NCBI GenBank assembly: GCA_026874595.1 | Contig: CM049314.1 | Coordinates: 10,472,729-10,536,728 of the forward strand | Length of the DNA: 64,000 nt | Source of the DNA: Sipunculus nudus | Taxonomy: Eukaryota > Annelida > Sipuncula > Golfingiida > Sipunculidae | Direction: 5' to 3' | Part shown: positions 1 to 12,534 of the stretch, in pieces | How the letters are laid out: the number at the start of each line of letters is the position of its first letter | Position numbering within the stretch: the stretch's first letter is position 1 | Program-made: the position numbers and the translations under genes | The notes under the pieces: generated by a model | The model's database searches: none | What the model saw: only the letters and a program-made list of their open reading frames with translations | What the model was told of the DNA's origin: nothing

Positions 1-274
1 CCCCCCACTTTTTGGCAAGGGGGGGGGGGGGGGGGCGGATGGCCAATGTAATCATCCCCCCACTCTTCAGAGAATAATATTATAATATTGCAAAAGAAAT
101 ATATTAATAAATAGAATTCAAAGCTTTGAATCCATTAACTAAAATGTTATAGCTAAACCTTGCTTACAATTCACAAAATAACTTATTTTATATTATAATA
201 TTATAATTATTTTGAAATATAATTAAGTATATATATATATATAAATAAGTATATATATAAATATATATAATATC

Positions 275-330
<56 letters not shown>

Positions 331-480
331 GTATATGTCACTCAGATACGCTATAAAAGTAATATATTATATATATATATATACATATATATATATAAAT
401 ATATATATACAAAGTCACCCCCCCCCCACCCTGGAAGACAAATTGACGCCACTGCATGATATTTTGCATTAATTTTGGGG
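1..480. repeat. Poly-G run and TA/TATA microsatellite block
   Basis: A G run lies near positions 20-35. About 200 bp of alternating TA follow (roughly 224-400) and a C run sits at 413-427. The rest is AT-rich without coding signal. This low-complexity stretch is prone to assembly error. No gene is seen. Confidence 0.9.
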
Positions 481-596
481 ATGCTAGCCTCTGCTATTCC
501 TAAGAAATTAGGGTTTAATGTAACTAATGACCGACGATCCTCTCAAAATCGGTTTGATGCAGGTGGCGCCAGCAATACCTCAAATCCATATACCGG

Positions 597-1460
597 TAGG
601 CCTACGAGTCATATGTGACCAACATTTGCATTAAATTTGGTAAAGATAGCTCCAGCCGTTTCTGATATTGTAATTTTAGTATCCTTTTCCTTTGGCCAAA
701 TGACTAAGTTCAGCTTCCTGTAACTCAAAATTCATCGAATTGAAACCATTCGAACAAACTCGAGAGAGATTGTTTCAGAGATTATAACCTGTGAAATATT
801 GAACATTTTGGTTGGACAGTTTCGGAGAAGATTTTAAAGTGTTTTTTTTTTCTCACTTTTTCCCCTATAAAAAAGTAAATGCTGATAGCAAAAAATAAGC
901 AAAATCTCATAGATTTTTTTAAGTGACAATTTTTTTTGCATAAAATTTGGTGATGTACGTTAGCTCGTACAGACGACGGACGACACGACACCATCGCATA
1001 AGCTGACACTTTCACTAAAAATGTATAAAATGTTCTGGGAGTTATTTTGTGTTGTTCAGTATGACCTATAGGCCTATTCCAGTGTAGGCCTAACTCTAAG
1101 CTGCAATTTTATTGAATTTCATATTTAAATCAATTTTATCAGATTTTATTACATTTCAAAGTTAGCCTAAATCCCAATCATATGCCATGCATCTGTAAAC
1201 ACAACAGATAGGCCTATATAGGCCTATATGCATGTATACGTAGGCCTACGTACACACGCCCATGAACACATCTTGAACAATCCATATACCGGTATTATAC
1301 ATATATAGGCTTATAAAATAAGCCTACAGTACTAAATAAGTAAAATACATATAAGGGAATGCAAAAGGCCTAGATACATTTTGAAGTCAATACAGTAGTA
1401 GGCCTATTTAAAAAAAAACATTAGAAAAACATCAATATACATTTAAAAATAGTAGGCCTA
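597..1460. repeat. Local cluster of the octamer palindrome TAGGCCTA
   Basis: Perfect TAGGCCTA copies start at 597, 1069, 1085, 1209, 1219, 1241, 1399 and 1453; near-matches occur at about 1366 and 1477. I saw no other perfect copy elsewhere in the window, where about one is expected by chance. The surrounding DNA is AT-rich and non-coding. Whether the octamer belongs to a dispersed repeat family or is a local site cluster is unknown. Confidence 0.75.
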
Positions 1461-1739
1461 TATATTTCTAAAACGTGGGCCTATTACTGAACTGAAGTCG
1501 CTTAGAATAGCCTAATTTTAGTAGTACTTACAGCAAAATGTGTATTATTGTGCAAAATAGGCTTATAATGAAAGTGGGAATGTTTCGGCTAAATCAGACT
1601 GCCCTCCATGACTGAAAACAGCTCTGAATAACACGCAAACTACAAACACCGTGACTTTCACTATTCAGGCATCGTGTGTAGTTACACGTACCCAATGGTG
1701 GGTTCGTATCTTGCTGATAAAATCCTGTTTACGTGCTGA

Positions 1740-1905
1740 AATGAACAACTGTAGTATTTCCCGCCAAAAAAGCCACACGCGTGCGATTACGTAATCAGGA
1801 TAGGCGATCACTGACGGGGATTCCCCATTTGTGTAATCCAGCGTAACCTGTCCTCAGATTATATCACAAGTGCGCGTGCGTCGTCACCTCAGACCGGAAG
1901 TGTAT
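1740..1905. promoter_or_regulatory. Promoter-like block with E2F, bZIP and ETS-type sites
   Basis: This short stretch is richer in CpG than its surroundings. It holds TTTCCCGCC (1757-1765, the E2F consensus), the perfect 12-bp palindrome GATTACGTAATC (1785-1796, PAR-bZIP/CREB-like) and ACCGGAAGT (1893-1901, an ETS core). No TATA box is obvious. This mix is typical of TATA-less animal promoters, and the splice donor just downstream supports a + strand transcript. A bidirectional or minus-strand promoter is also possible. Assignment is by motif only. Confidence 0.4.
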
Positions 1906-2035
1906 CGAGCTAGGCGGTCTGCGCTTAAACCGCAACGTGTTTGTTGTGTTTGATAGGATCATCAGGCCATTGTCCACGAGCACACCTGCTGCAATAATAA
2001 GCTTCCAGGGCACCTGCACTCTCAGCTGACCCCAG
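1905..2035 (+). other. Candidate non-coding first exon ending in a strong splice donor
   Basis: The sequence CAG|GTGAGT spans the proposed exon end at 2035 and matches the metazoan donor consensus at every position. I see no ATG between the ETS-type site and the donor, so the exon would be 5' untranslated. The 5' boundary is a guess from the promoter motifs. If correct, much of the window downstream could be a very long first intron, which would fit its lack of coding sequence. No acceptor can be paired with it confidently. Confidence 0.3.
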
Positions 2036-2040
2036 GTGAG

Positions 2041-4247
2041 TTCGCCTTGACCACAGTATTGATGTCGTGGCCAGCTGGTGCCTGAGGCGCAGACCTCGGA
2101 GTTGCCAGTGACGCCAAGTGATTTTGTGGCTCAACATAAGGCCGGGGGTTTTGGTGAATCTGCAACATATTTCTATGCCCGGCTTAGTCATTAATGAACA
2201 GTTTTGCAAAATTGATTCAGCAATATTATTGACAAATCCTAAGCTGGAATTTACACGGAGATATAGGGTTTAATGGAGTGTTATCACCAACAGCTGCATG
2301 GGTGATTTGTTTACGTTCTCGTCTGTTTGCTTTTCAATTTGTATTTACAATTTTCAGAACTGATGATTAAAAAACATGCATTGTGCAAACCTTGCAAGAT
2401 TAAATGTGAAAAAAGAGACCATGAGATTTCTTGTCATGTTATATACTAATTAATCACATGTTTACATTACAGAATTTCTCCTTCAGTTTCTGCTTGTAGT
2501 TAAACGAAAAGCTGTCCTTCCGACTTGGATACCTGCTTAATGCAAGGGGGGGGGGGGGGGGGGGTGTCAGACCATTGTTAATTAAAACAAATTACCACAC
2601 TTTGCACATAGGGATTATGAACAAGCAAAGTGACCATATATGTGTAACACTTAATAATTTTTGGATCGATATAGCCCATATGAATTGACTCCTCAATTAC
2701 TATTTTTAGTGACTAACACAATGTTGAGTCCTTGGATCGCCCCTGCAGTTAACTGTGATATACACAACTAACAGATTTAACATATATCCATTGATAAATG
2801 ATCAGTACATTTTATGTGTATTGTATATTTGACCACTGAAAAACATAACTGTTCTATTCTCAGCACTATTTTCACTAAGGAAGTGAAAATATGAACATAA
2901 TCATACACAGGCCTAAAACGTAATACAGGACTGCAACTGAATTCAAGATGACTGCCAGGCTGTTTATGCTTCAGTTCCCCCTGGACAAATTGATAAATCA
3001 GTTGTTGATGTTACAGGTGCTTCATGCTTTCGAGAATGATTATTTTTTTTACAGGTCTTTTGACACACAACATAATGTGAACATTGGTATGTTAAAACCG
3101 TAGGAAATATTTTTATTCAATATCTTTTCTAAGAGTAACAGATTGTATCGTGCTATAACCCCAGTTAGCCCTTTGGTGGGCAGCAACACAACAGAAACCT
3201 GGCTTCGCCATCGGCCGCAGAGATCGAATGTTATGTGAACACCGTGAAAGTGTATGAATGTTGTTGTTAAGCAATGGTCTTCAATTCAGTCTGTCAAATT
3301 TATGTGCACCTAACATGTACATGTATATATAAGCAACCCCAGTCGTTTGAAAGGACATTTGCAACTGTTGTCATGGTGTAGGTCATTAGCAGTCTAAAGC
3401 AATTTATTTTAAATGTACAGGTCTGCCAGTGTGATTTTCAATGAATATAATCAAATATTGTTTGCTAATTTATAGTAAATTCCAGAGAATATTGTTCCTT
3501 CACAGTGTGTGGAGATGAAAACTAATTTTGGGCAGTGTGAGACTTCTGTTTAATGTATTCATGTTCAGTACACATGGTAACAGCATATTTCATAAACTTT
3601 AGAGAAATATCATAAAAAATAAATAACTGATAAAGTGGATAATTGAAAAAAGTATAATTAAATTTTAAAATGACCACAGTTATCATCATCATGATTCTTC
3701 CTTTTGAGTTTGTTTACAAATATGGACAAAATTTTTGTTGTATGGGACTGGGTTTCAGGATTGGTTGAAGGAATGTTTGTGAAACCCAGGTGAGTATTGT
3801 ATAAATTTAATTTTCCATACATACATGTATACTGTTTATACAGTACTGTTTCCATGTACATATCTAGTGGCAATAATTTTAGCTTCATTTATTATATGTT
3901 GCCACCAGGTAAATGAAACCAAATCATATTTCCTCAGTCATAATTTAAGTGTTTTCCAGACAAAGTGTATTCAGGTCTGCTCTATTCCTCCTAGTCCCTG
4001 AATAGTAATCTGAAGTCATTTGTCTGGTTTGAAGTGCTGGTGTACCATTAAAAAAAACAGGAGTGACAACACAGCTTTTCCATTTGCAGGTCTTGCAGCA
4101 TTAAGTGACCTGTGTATAAGGAGGGCAGTTAACGTCATAAGCATTGACAGACCCAGCCACTTGCTACTAATTAGCACATTTACCCAGTATCAGGTCCTTT
4201 CTGCTGTGTTTGTATAGTCTGTATAATTTCTGTTGTCAGGAGGATTG
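2041..4247. other. AT-rich non-coding stretch
   Basis: Open frames are short and compositionally random on both strands. A G run of about 19 bases sits near 2545. No repeat family or RNA gene was recognised. Confidence 0.7.
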
Positions 4248-5700
4248 TTTTTAGCTCAGCAGACTATAAGTCATGTGAGCTGTATTTAAATGTTCCATTG
4301 TCTGTTGTCCGTCTGTCATTTTGTCCGTCCATTAGACTGGCACACTTTGAAAGCCTTAGATCTATGGATAAAAATTTAGCTTACTGTTAGATGTCCCCCA
4401 AATCTCCTACCAAACCAAAATCTGGGTCATTGCGACTTTGTTCCTTAAAGGAATTAAGGAAAAACTTAATTTTCCAATAAAAAAACAGGCACTACAGGAC
4501 TGTCTAAAATCAAAACCACTGATCTGTTTTTCTTAATATTCACCATAAAAATTCTCATATATCTTATCCATATTCATGCCAGAAATTAAGTCCATATTGT
4601 GTAATTTCTTGAAGTTATTGGCCCAAACATAATGCACTTTGTAAAAAATCAGGAGAGATATTTACTCACTTAACATGAAAATTTTTGAAGATAGAGATCT
4701 TTTTTTCAGGTATATAACTGTTTAATCAAGGTTGAATTCTATACCCAAAAATAGATCCGAATATTGTATTTTTTTTAAGTTATTAAAATAATATTAAAAT
4801 CAGTACCTTAAATTTTGCCCTTTTTTGAATCTGGCACGTTTTTATCTACACTTCATAAGCAGCGGTTACGCTATGCTCAACTATTCGCCCGCTGTAACCG
4901 CTCACAAAACCATGGTTGTCCATCAGGTTTTGCCATCAGGTGGTGCTGTCTCTGTGGAATTTCCTCCTGCGTAATATTTACCCCCCCCCCCCAACCTTTC
5001 AGGACAGTTTCTATACTAACTTGCTGGTGTGGCCTGAAGTCAGTTAATTATCCCCCATTGTTTGCAAATTTCCTGTCTTGCAGTGCTGCACAATGAGCTT
5101 TGCATGGGTGCAAGCATCTTTGTTTACACACTGAGCCAATCAGATTTTTGTCTTACAAAGAGTAAGTTTGCAGGGTGTTTGGCAGCTTGCCAAACCTTAA
5201 GAATCCTTCCATTTCTCACAGTGTGTGACAGTGAGTGGAAGGTCCCTGGGAGGTCACTTGCTGTGTTCAGAGCGTTTTTTTTTTTTTTTATCTTGTATGT
5301 ACTGTTGATTAAATTTTCACAGCATGTAAATATAAGTATTTAATCTGTTTAAATCTGAAATTTGAAAGTGAAAGCCCAAAAAATAAGGTTAGTTATTGAA
5401 TTTTTTAAAAATAAGGCTAGTTATTGAATTTTGTTGAGGCTCTTTGTATTCACTTGCATTGTCCAGCTGCAGGCAAACCACTTCTGGTCATTGGAGGTGA
5501 GCTGTGGGGGAGATCCCCTGCTCCTACAGGTGTACAGTTATTCTCATAACCCCCCCCCCCCCCACCACCGCCCATGGGAAATGAATGTTTGTCCTGAATG
5601 TATATGCAGAGGTGTTGTAATTCCTACCTGTACACTGGGGGACATTATAGTTTTAATGCTAATGTAAAATTTATTAAATTTAAAAAAGTTAGTATTAGAA
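4248..5700 (+). mobile_element. Helentron-family copy, 5' half only (copy A1)
   Basis: The element opens with the family 5' end TTTTTAGCTCAGC, the degenerate hairpin arm GTCATGTGAGCT and a TTGTCCGTCTGTC tract. The next ~1.3 kb parallels the copies at 20.0, 39.7 and 58.8 kb: the same run of 'gtccccaaaatctcctacca'-type text, the 'accttaaattttgcc' block, and a shared stretch near 5500 ending in a poly-C run. No family 3' end is visible before about 9 kb, so this copy is 3'-truncated or its end has decayed. No helicase or endonuclease relic was found in it. Confidence 0.7.
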
Positions 5701-5967
5701 AAAAATTAAGATCTAGTTGAAACATATTCTGCCCTCAGGAGAATGGGACATAAAGTGATCAGCTCTGTCTGTCCTTATCTCTCTGTTATCATCAAATATA
5801 TAATAATTATGAACTGTTTTTCCAAAGTTCCACAGTAAATAGTCTTGACTTTGCAGTATGCTCCATCAAAGTTGACAGCTCACTGAGGGTTTGGGGTGGT
5901 GCATTAATTAAAAAATAATCAAAACAATTCAGTTTGCAGTTATATAAAATCATTTACAATTTAAATG

Positions 5968-6014
5968 AGGGTTTGCAATTCAGTGCATTGATTATTTGAT
6001 GTATTGTTACCCCC
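5968..6014 (-). mobile_element. hAT-like terminal fragment (copy 1 of 3)
   Basis: Read on the minus strand this starts GGGGGTAACAATACATC, resembling the TAGGGGTGTAACGATGC ends often seen on hAT-type elements. Parallel copies with the same orientation and internal spacing lie at about 27513-27573 and 41986-42038. Only one end is recognisable, so the assignment is tentative. Confidence 0.35.
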
Positions 6015-8450
6015 TGCTTTTAACAATCAGACAGCTTTTGAGATTTTACAAAATTTCCTCGTGTTTAAATATGAGATTCAGGTTATAAAATGGGGTTCCA
6101 GTGATGGTGATGATATCATTTAACAGATTCTTTACAATGGTCACAATGGTGTAGATCAATATGAACAGGAGGTAATTATTTTTTCACTGTTTTCACTGAC
6201 ACAACTGGGAGAGTCTGTGCTTTAGTTACTGAAGTGACCACCAGGGTGACGCTGTGGACAGGCAGAACTTAGGTACAGTGAAACCTGTGTTATATGACAA
6301 ACCTTGGGATGGGCTAAAAATGATCTTAATTAAGGAGTGGTCTTATTAGATGGGTCAGTTGTAACCAGTGTAAATGTTTTCAATTCACTCAAGGTTGGCC
6401 TTATAGAGGGATGGTTCTTTAAGACAGTTGGTCTTACAGACAGGTTCCTCTGTGTACTGAATCTTGATTCAGGATCACATTGTTCATGATCCTCACTTAG
6501 GATTTGGCTTGCTCAGTCTCTGGTCAGTCAAGATTGGTATTCTAGCCTTGACATCAACTTTACAAGCATAAACACAAGGAAATTCTATCTATGTTCATTC
6601 AGAAGAAATGTTCTTGACATTGACAGTGTGTCACCATCTTTTATTACTCTATAAATAATGTTCCATTTAGTCTCACTCAGTAGCAGATCCATGTAATTGC
6701 AAAATTGATAAATATCATTTACATCACTACTAGATGGAATAGATGAATTCTGAATGATATAGTGATTTAAAATTAGTTTAATTTTATAAGATGACACTCC
6801 AGTGTAACACCTGAAAGAAAATTCACTGTGCTACTCAGTTTATAGAATGATATATATCTTTTAAAGATATATATATATATCTTTTTATATTATCTATGAA
6901 ATAACATCCTAAATCTTGAACACGCTGAAAGTTCAGATTTGCTTCATCACTTTTATATTAAATTTATAAATTTCTGGGACTTTTCTCTGAGCTTGTTATT
7001 AAATCAAAAGTGTGTTACAGGCATTTGTGTTGGTTGACACAGATTACTGATCATGTATTCTTGAAGAAATAGATTGGTATAATATTCTGTATCTGTCATT
7101 ATTATAAAGATTATTTGTGTGTCTCTTGAAAGAAAGAAAAATAACCTTTTTCAAAGGAATAAATTGGCTTAGCAGCACATGTATTTTTATAAAAACACAG
7201 CAAAGTTCAGTAAAAGTGAATTTTAACCCAATATCTGAAACATATTTTGAACTTTTAAGCTAGACAATTAATTAACAAGTTCTGCCACCAGATGTCACTA
7301 GCTGGTAGTATTTTTTTAGAGTCCAGACTGATGTACAGGTAATATCAAAAATTAAAATCTGAATTCAGTCTAAAATGCAAATCTCAAAATTCAGCCAGGT
7401 CTGCCTTGTTACAAACCACAAGGCCTCATTCCATAAAAAACCTGAAATCCCTAGATCAATAACTTGTTAAATAATCTTTTACAAAGGCAGACCAACTGTC
7501 AGTGAGAAATGTTTTAATACATCACCTTGATGGCAGAGGTTAGTATATAGTACTTGTAATCCTGTCTGTAACCAGACATGTATACAAAAAGATCCGCTCT
7601 CACTCATTTTAGACTCATTAAACTGCTGTAGAAAAAAGTTCAGCTGACTGCAATGACTCATCTGACCAAGTGAAAGTATGATACTGTGATGATACAGAAT
7701 ATCAACTGTTTTGATTTTAAATCATTTTATTGGTTAAAAGAATGGAAATTTAAATTAAAAAAATATTATTCAGTAATGGAGTAGGGTTGATACCTTTATT
7801 GGTTTGCATGATGTCATGAGTAAACCCACAACCATTAAGCAGAAATTTATAAATGAAATGAAATATAAGATTTAAAGAGAAATCTGTATCCTTTGAAAAT
7901 GCTGCATAGTCAATAATTTCATGGGTTTGCATGGTGTAATATTAGAAATTTATTAAATAAATAAAAAAAAGCCTAAAGGAACCTAAGACTCTGTTAATCA
8001 TGCTGTATGCTCCAGCACACTGAGATGCCATCATGGAGGAAAAATTGAGTTCTCTGTTCAATAGGTTGTAAAATCCTACAAATAATTGTTGTGTTCTTAA
8101 GGTTTTGGAATTTATCACTCACAAATTCTTTAAATATTTTTAACCCCTTCCCCTGTGAAAATTCCTGATTCTATTCTAGTATTCCATATGAGATAAAAAA
8201 CTGTTTACTCTTCAGGGGTCTTGGTACCAGCAGGTTGGACTATGACTGTAGGTAAAAGAAATGTAGGCTTGTCTCTTTCCAGTTGATCAACAGGGTCACT
8301 TGGCAATGCTTACATTAGTTTTCACAACTGATAATGTAACATTCAGGATCACAGAGGATTCAGGATTAAGAGTTTATTGCTTGACAGCCTGGTTTTCAGC
8401 AGGAAATATCACTTTATTAATATCCTGCTGTAGACACTGCCTGTTTAGAT
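6015..8450. other. AT-rich non-coding stretch
   Basis: No gene is supported. A short AT hairpin lies near 6850-6885. One CTCF-like site is listed separately. Confidence 0.65.
7285..7298 (+). promoter_or_regulatory. CTCF-like motif
   Basis: CCACCAGATGTCAC matches the bilaterian CTCF core CCASYAGRKGGCRS at 13 of 14 positions (T for G at position 11). A single motif hit is weak evidence of binding. Confidence 0.3.
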
Positions 8451-9180
8451 GTAGATAGTAGGAGTCAAAATTACAGCCCCACTGTCAGAGACTGTTCAAG
8501 ACTTGTCACAGTAGGGGCTAGTACTGCTGCCAGCAGTTTGCGTCAGGAGTTCCCAGACAGTCTCAGCTGGCTTAGTATTCAGGTGTGGTCGACAGACTGG
8601 ATGGAATTGAGCTCGATCAAGGCAGCCCGATTAGAACATTTGGTATCCCCCTGGGTGGGTAAGTGAGGACCTTTATATGATAACACTCCGGCCAATAAAT
8701 CTTCACCATAGATCTCTTAGTATTCCTCAGATGTCCCAGTTGAAATGCCATCCATTCATCAGCCGGAAAGACCCGGAATGAGGCAGGGTTTCCGGGCTGA
8801 GGGCCGTGGCTAAAGCGGAATAACGATGCTGTGTTATCGTCTGCACACAGTCAAGGATAGACTGTCAACATAATTGGTAACATGCTATTAGGGACGGGGC
8901 CGGCACAATCAATACGGCCATCAGACAGGTCATATTCTGAATATCAAGCGCTGAATAGGTCACCATGCCCTAGCTCTGAGTTTCCGTTAATTTGCTGGCA
9001 GCTTTATATGAGAGTGGAAGGGGAAACACTAAAGTGATAAGGCCAGAAGCCATGGAAGTAATGCCGGAGTGAGGAATAAATCAGGCGGGCCTGCCCAGGT
9101 TTCTTACCTGTCCGTTAATTGGTTGAGCTTTCTAATGACGGTAAAGGTGTGGGACTGGAGTTTACCTTTATCTCTGATGT
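8450..9180. promoter_or_regulatory. Complex, GC-richer non-coding block (candidate regulatory DNA)
   Basis: About 700 bp stand out from the AT-rich surroundings by higher GC, no low-complexity runs and no long open frame. No SINE boxes or transposon termini are seen. Such islands are often conserved non-coding elements in large introns or gene deserts. No conservation test is possible here, so the call rests on composition only. Confidence 0.3.
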
Positions 9181-9625
9181 GATGTCTGATTAAAGAGTAA
9201 TAAGGATACCTTTTACTGGTGTAACTATCATGATGTTTTTAGGTTGAGTTTTCACCTGTGTAAATCTTCCTCATGATCTGCACCAAGGAAGAATTTATAA
9301 AATTTTTGAGTCATTCCAGTTGTCTATACAGGAATTATTTTTCCTTTATTTATGTTGTCTCCAGACATAGAGTATGGCATTTAAATTTGTGCTTTAAGCA
9401 AAATCCTTTTTGGCTAAAGTTTGTAACCCTTTGAGTTTTCCCTCCATTTTCAGCCCAGCTAACTTAAAGTCATCCGATCTATAGGGATAGCCATGAAAAA
9501 AATATTGATGTTCTGGGTTTAATGATCTGCAGGAGGCACAAAGTATTATTTTGTACAAGTTTTGTCATGTCTATAAATTGCACAGTTTGTATGACTGGCA
9601 CAGATACAGTTAGTTATGAAATTTA

Positions 9626-9836
9626 CCTGTAGATGGCAGGAGAATGCCAGAAATATATTCAGTCAGGCCCTGACCCTTGCTTTATCCTCTGATCAGTACT
9701 TATACTTCATGCTCTGCTCACATTGTTTGTAAACTTTCCTCAAATATAAAATACTGAAATCAGAATTAACAAGGATAAGTCACCTGCTTTCATGTTAATC
9801 CCTGGGTACATGCCATCAAACAGCACCATCTACAGG
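9626..9836. promoter_or_regulatory. Pair of facing CTCF-like motifs
   Basis: CCTGTAGATGGCAG on + (9626-9639) matches the CTCF core at 13 of 14 positions. A related CCTGTAGATGGTGC-type site reads on the minus strand (about 9822-9836), about 12 of 14. They share the word CCTGTAGATGG and face each other across about 180 bp. The word could also be a short repeat unrelated to CTCF. Confidence 0.3.
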
Positions 9837-9839
9837 TCA

Positions 9840-10617
9840 AGGGTTGGAACTGTTAACAAATTATCTTAATCTCCTGAAAAGTTTGAAACAGAGAAAAACT
9901 GAAGAGATAATTGGTCAGTGTTGAATCAGGGACTAAGTTCACTGAGCTCAAACAAGGCCTTGTTTATTAAAAAAGGAAGTAGTTTAGGCAACTGACGGGA
10001 GTGATGGAATGGCTTTTACGACCAGCCTTATTGTGCTATTTTGTCCAAGAGGAAGCAACTGCATATTAAGCCCCCTAATTATGACACTATATATGCCCCT
10101 GCTTCTAAATATAGACACATGATCACCTGTATGAGCTGGAAGATGTGTTCCTTTGGTCCCGATGGAGAGGTTTAGGGTCATAAAGAGGTCACTCGCGGTG
10201 ATGAAAAAACGCTACTAGTCATACAAATGCGACCCTGGCACAAGTATGTGGAGTGAGACTGTCGTGGGAAGAGCTTTTCCTCTTCATGTTAACTACAGCC
10301 AATGAGAATGTACAATTGAATGAGCGTGTCAGTTCTACACGATACGCTCAGAATGACCTGTGCTGATATTACAGGGTTCAAATCGAGCCCAAGGTAAATT
10401 TAAAATAAATCACCATATGAGTGATAAATGTGGATAACCCTAACTGTATTACACCCAGGGATTTTGGAATCCCATATGAAGGATCCCAGAGTCTCAGAAT
10501 GAGCTTTGACTCCAAAGTTTCTTTTTTTTTCATATTTTTGGTGCAGGTCAGCTTCATTAAGTATGTACATCTGCAGATTTCCATTCTGGTTTCAGACTAC
10601 ATGACAGGGTGGTAGCA
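9840..10617. other. Non-coding stretch, no recognised feature
   Basis: No long open frame, repeat terminus or RNA structure was recognised. Composition is mixed, slightly more complex around 10180-10330. Confidence 0.55.
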
Positions 10618-10880
10618 CATGATTCATTCATACCCTGCTGTTAACCAGGCCTGATGATTACTGCACATGCAGGCCCTGGGTATATAATCAGCCCCATTGC
10701 TGGGTCATGCCACTAAGGAATTCCTGAAAGGAGCACTTGTTTGTGAGTGGAACAGGGCCATGGGGCATGGCTTCACATTAAGCCAGCAGAGCATTCACCC
10801 TAGGTGCTGGCCTACCAGGACACCCACAAGCTCCCAGCTTTGAGTCCTGTGCTCTGCCCATAGATGCAGAAACAAATGAA
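10618..10880 (-). mobile_element. SINE, family 2, minus-strand copy
   Basis: The reverse complement matches the + strand SINE at 23240-23490, most clearly around TGCTCCTTTCAG and CATGACCCAGCAATGGGG. The tRNA-like head should lie at the right-hand end here; its A and B boxes are degenerate, with GGACTCAAAGC and GTGGGTGTCC in the expected order. Two diverged copies in opposite orientations support a dispersed retroposon rather than a local duplication. Confidence 0.6.
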
Positions 10881-10904
10881 TATCCAGGTTTTAGACCCCT
10901 AATT

Positions 10905-12070
10905 GTATCCCCAGACAAAGTTGGGGATACTATGGTTTTATGACTGTCCTGCTGCTGCAGCAGATACATCTAAAATCTTGTCTGTGCAATCACTCAAAAA
11001 ATATTTCATGGATCTTTACCAAACATTATATGTGCATAGATATGGGTAAGAGGATGAGATGTATTTAAAATGGGGTCATGACCTGCAATAGGAGAGTGAC
11101 CTTGACCTTGAATAGGTCATTATTTTGTGAAAATCACACAAATTCTTAAATATCTCAAGGGAGCTTGCATGGATCAAAATCAAGTTGACCGAAGATCTTG
11201 GATGTCATTGTCATGTACCAGAAACTGGTGACTCAAAATATTGTCTTTTTTTTTCCCTTTTAATACCCCCATCATTGCAAATTTACAGTACAGTGAGCAT
11301 TATATGTCAAAAACTAATAGACAGATTTCTTTCATATTGTGCATATATGCTTTGGATGAGGTATATTTAATCTGGGGTCATGACATTTGCCATGAGAGTG
11401 GCCTCGACCTTTGATATTTCCATATTTGGTGAAAATCACACAGAATCTGAAATATCTCACTAAGGGCAAGGGATGCATAGATTGGTCCAAAAATCAAATT
11501 GACCAAAGATCTTGGATAGCTTTGTCTTCACAAGTGGCCTACACTTTTTTGTACTTTTCTCGTTTTTGCACCTTTTAATACCCCCTATCATTGCCACGTG
11601 ACAGTACTGTGAGCATTATAAGTCAAAAACTAATTGACAGATTTCTTTCATATTATGCATATGTATAGATATGGGTTATTCATGGAGGTATATTTCCTTT
11701 CTTCAAATTTGATACACATATTGTTTCCACCAGTATCTTAGAGTTGTTTGAAGACTGGGGACTTTCAGCTTGGTCTTTAAGGTAAAATTGACATATATAT
11801 AGGATTTTTGTTTACCCCCTAACTTTTGAAGTACTGCATTTGTTTCCTTCAAATTTGACACAAAATAAAATATTTCCACCAATATCTCAAATTTTTTGTT
11901 GAGAGATAAGTGACCTTGACCTTGGTTTTAGAGATCAAACCTGAAGAAACCCTGTTGACCTTGGCCTTCTCAAGTTACAGTTTATGCTTCTAAATGAGGG
12001 GGCCTATTTTGGAAGGGGGTATGAGTTAATTGTCTTGGGATACTATGGCGTCTCTGATGCCATGAAAATT
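10905..12070 (+). mobile_element. Hairpin-started repeat element (family D, copy D1)
   Basis: It opens with a perfect hairpin (GTATCCCC, 10-base loop, GGGGATAC, 10905-10930) followed by TATGG. The interior holds two diverged tandem units of roughly 340 bp, each with 'aatatctca', 'aagatcttggat' and 'caaaaactaat' text. Near the proposed 3' end GGGATACTATGG recurs (about 12037) just before an imperfect hairpin ATGGCGTC/GATGCCAT. No coding remnant was found. Architecture resembles the non-autonomous Helentron derivatives here, but the 3' boundary is uncertain. Confidence 0.5.
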
Positions 12071-12192
12071 TCTAGATATAACTTGTTAAATTTATGGTAA
12101 TTTTTCTGATAAGACCTCCCATTTTCACAGCATGGAACCAGTCATACTTAGACAGATTGAGAGCAATGTAACAGGGATTTGAACCAAAAACG

Positions 12193-12195
<3 letters not shown>

Positions 12196-12247
<52 letters not shown>
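12196..12247 (+). repeat. (GA)n microsatellite
   Basis: An uninterrupted GA dinucleotide run of about 50 bp. Confidence 0.97.
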
Positions 12248-12250
<3 letters not shown>

Positions 12251-12534
12251 AGGGAGTGACTAAGATACCAGGTTAAGAAGCCTTTAAAACTGTCAGCACA
12301 TTTAACTTGTGACTGGTGACACTCTGGTAGATGGGAAACTTTAACATTCCTTGCTTGTTCTGCTGAATGTTCAGTGTAGTAACAAAAGGAGAATTACAGT
12401 TATTCTTACTCCCTTACTGAACCCAAGACGTTGCAAAGGCCCATGTGATGTCATTAGTTATGAAAAGTTGACATTTATTTTGCTTGATATCAGGCTATAA
12501 AATTAGCAGTAATATAGTCATGTTGCTTTTAAGT

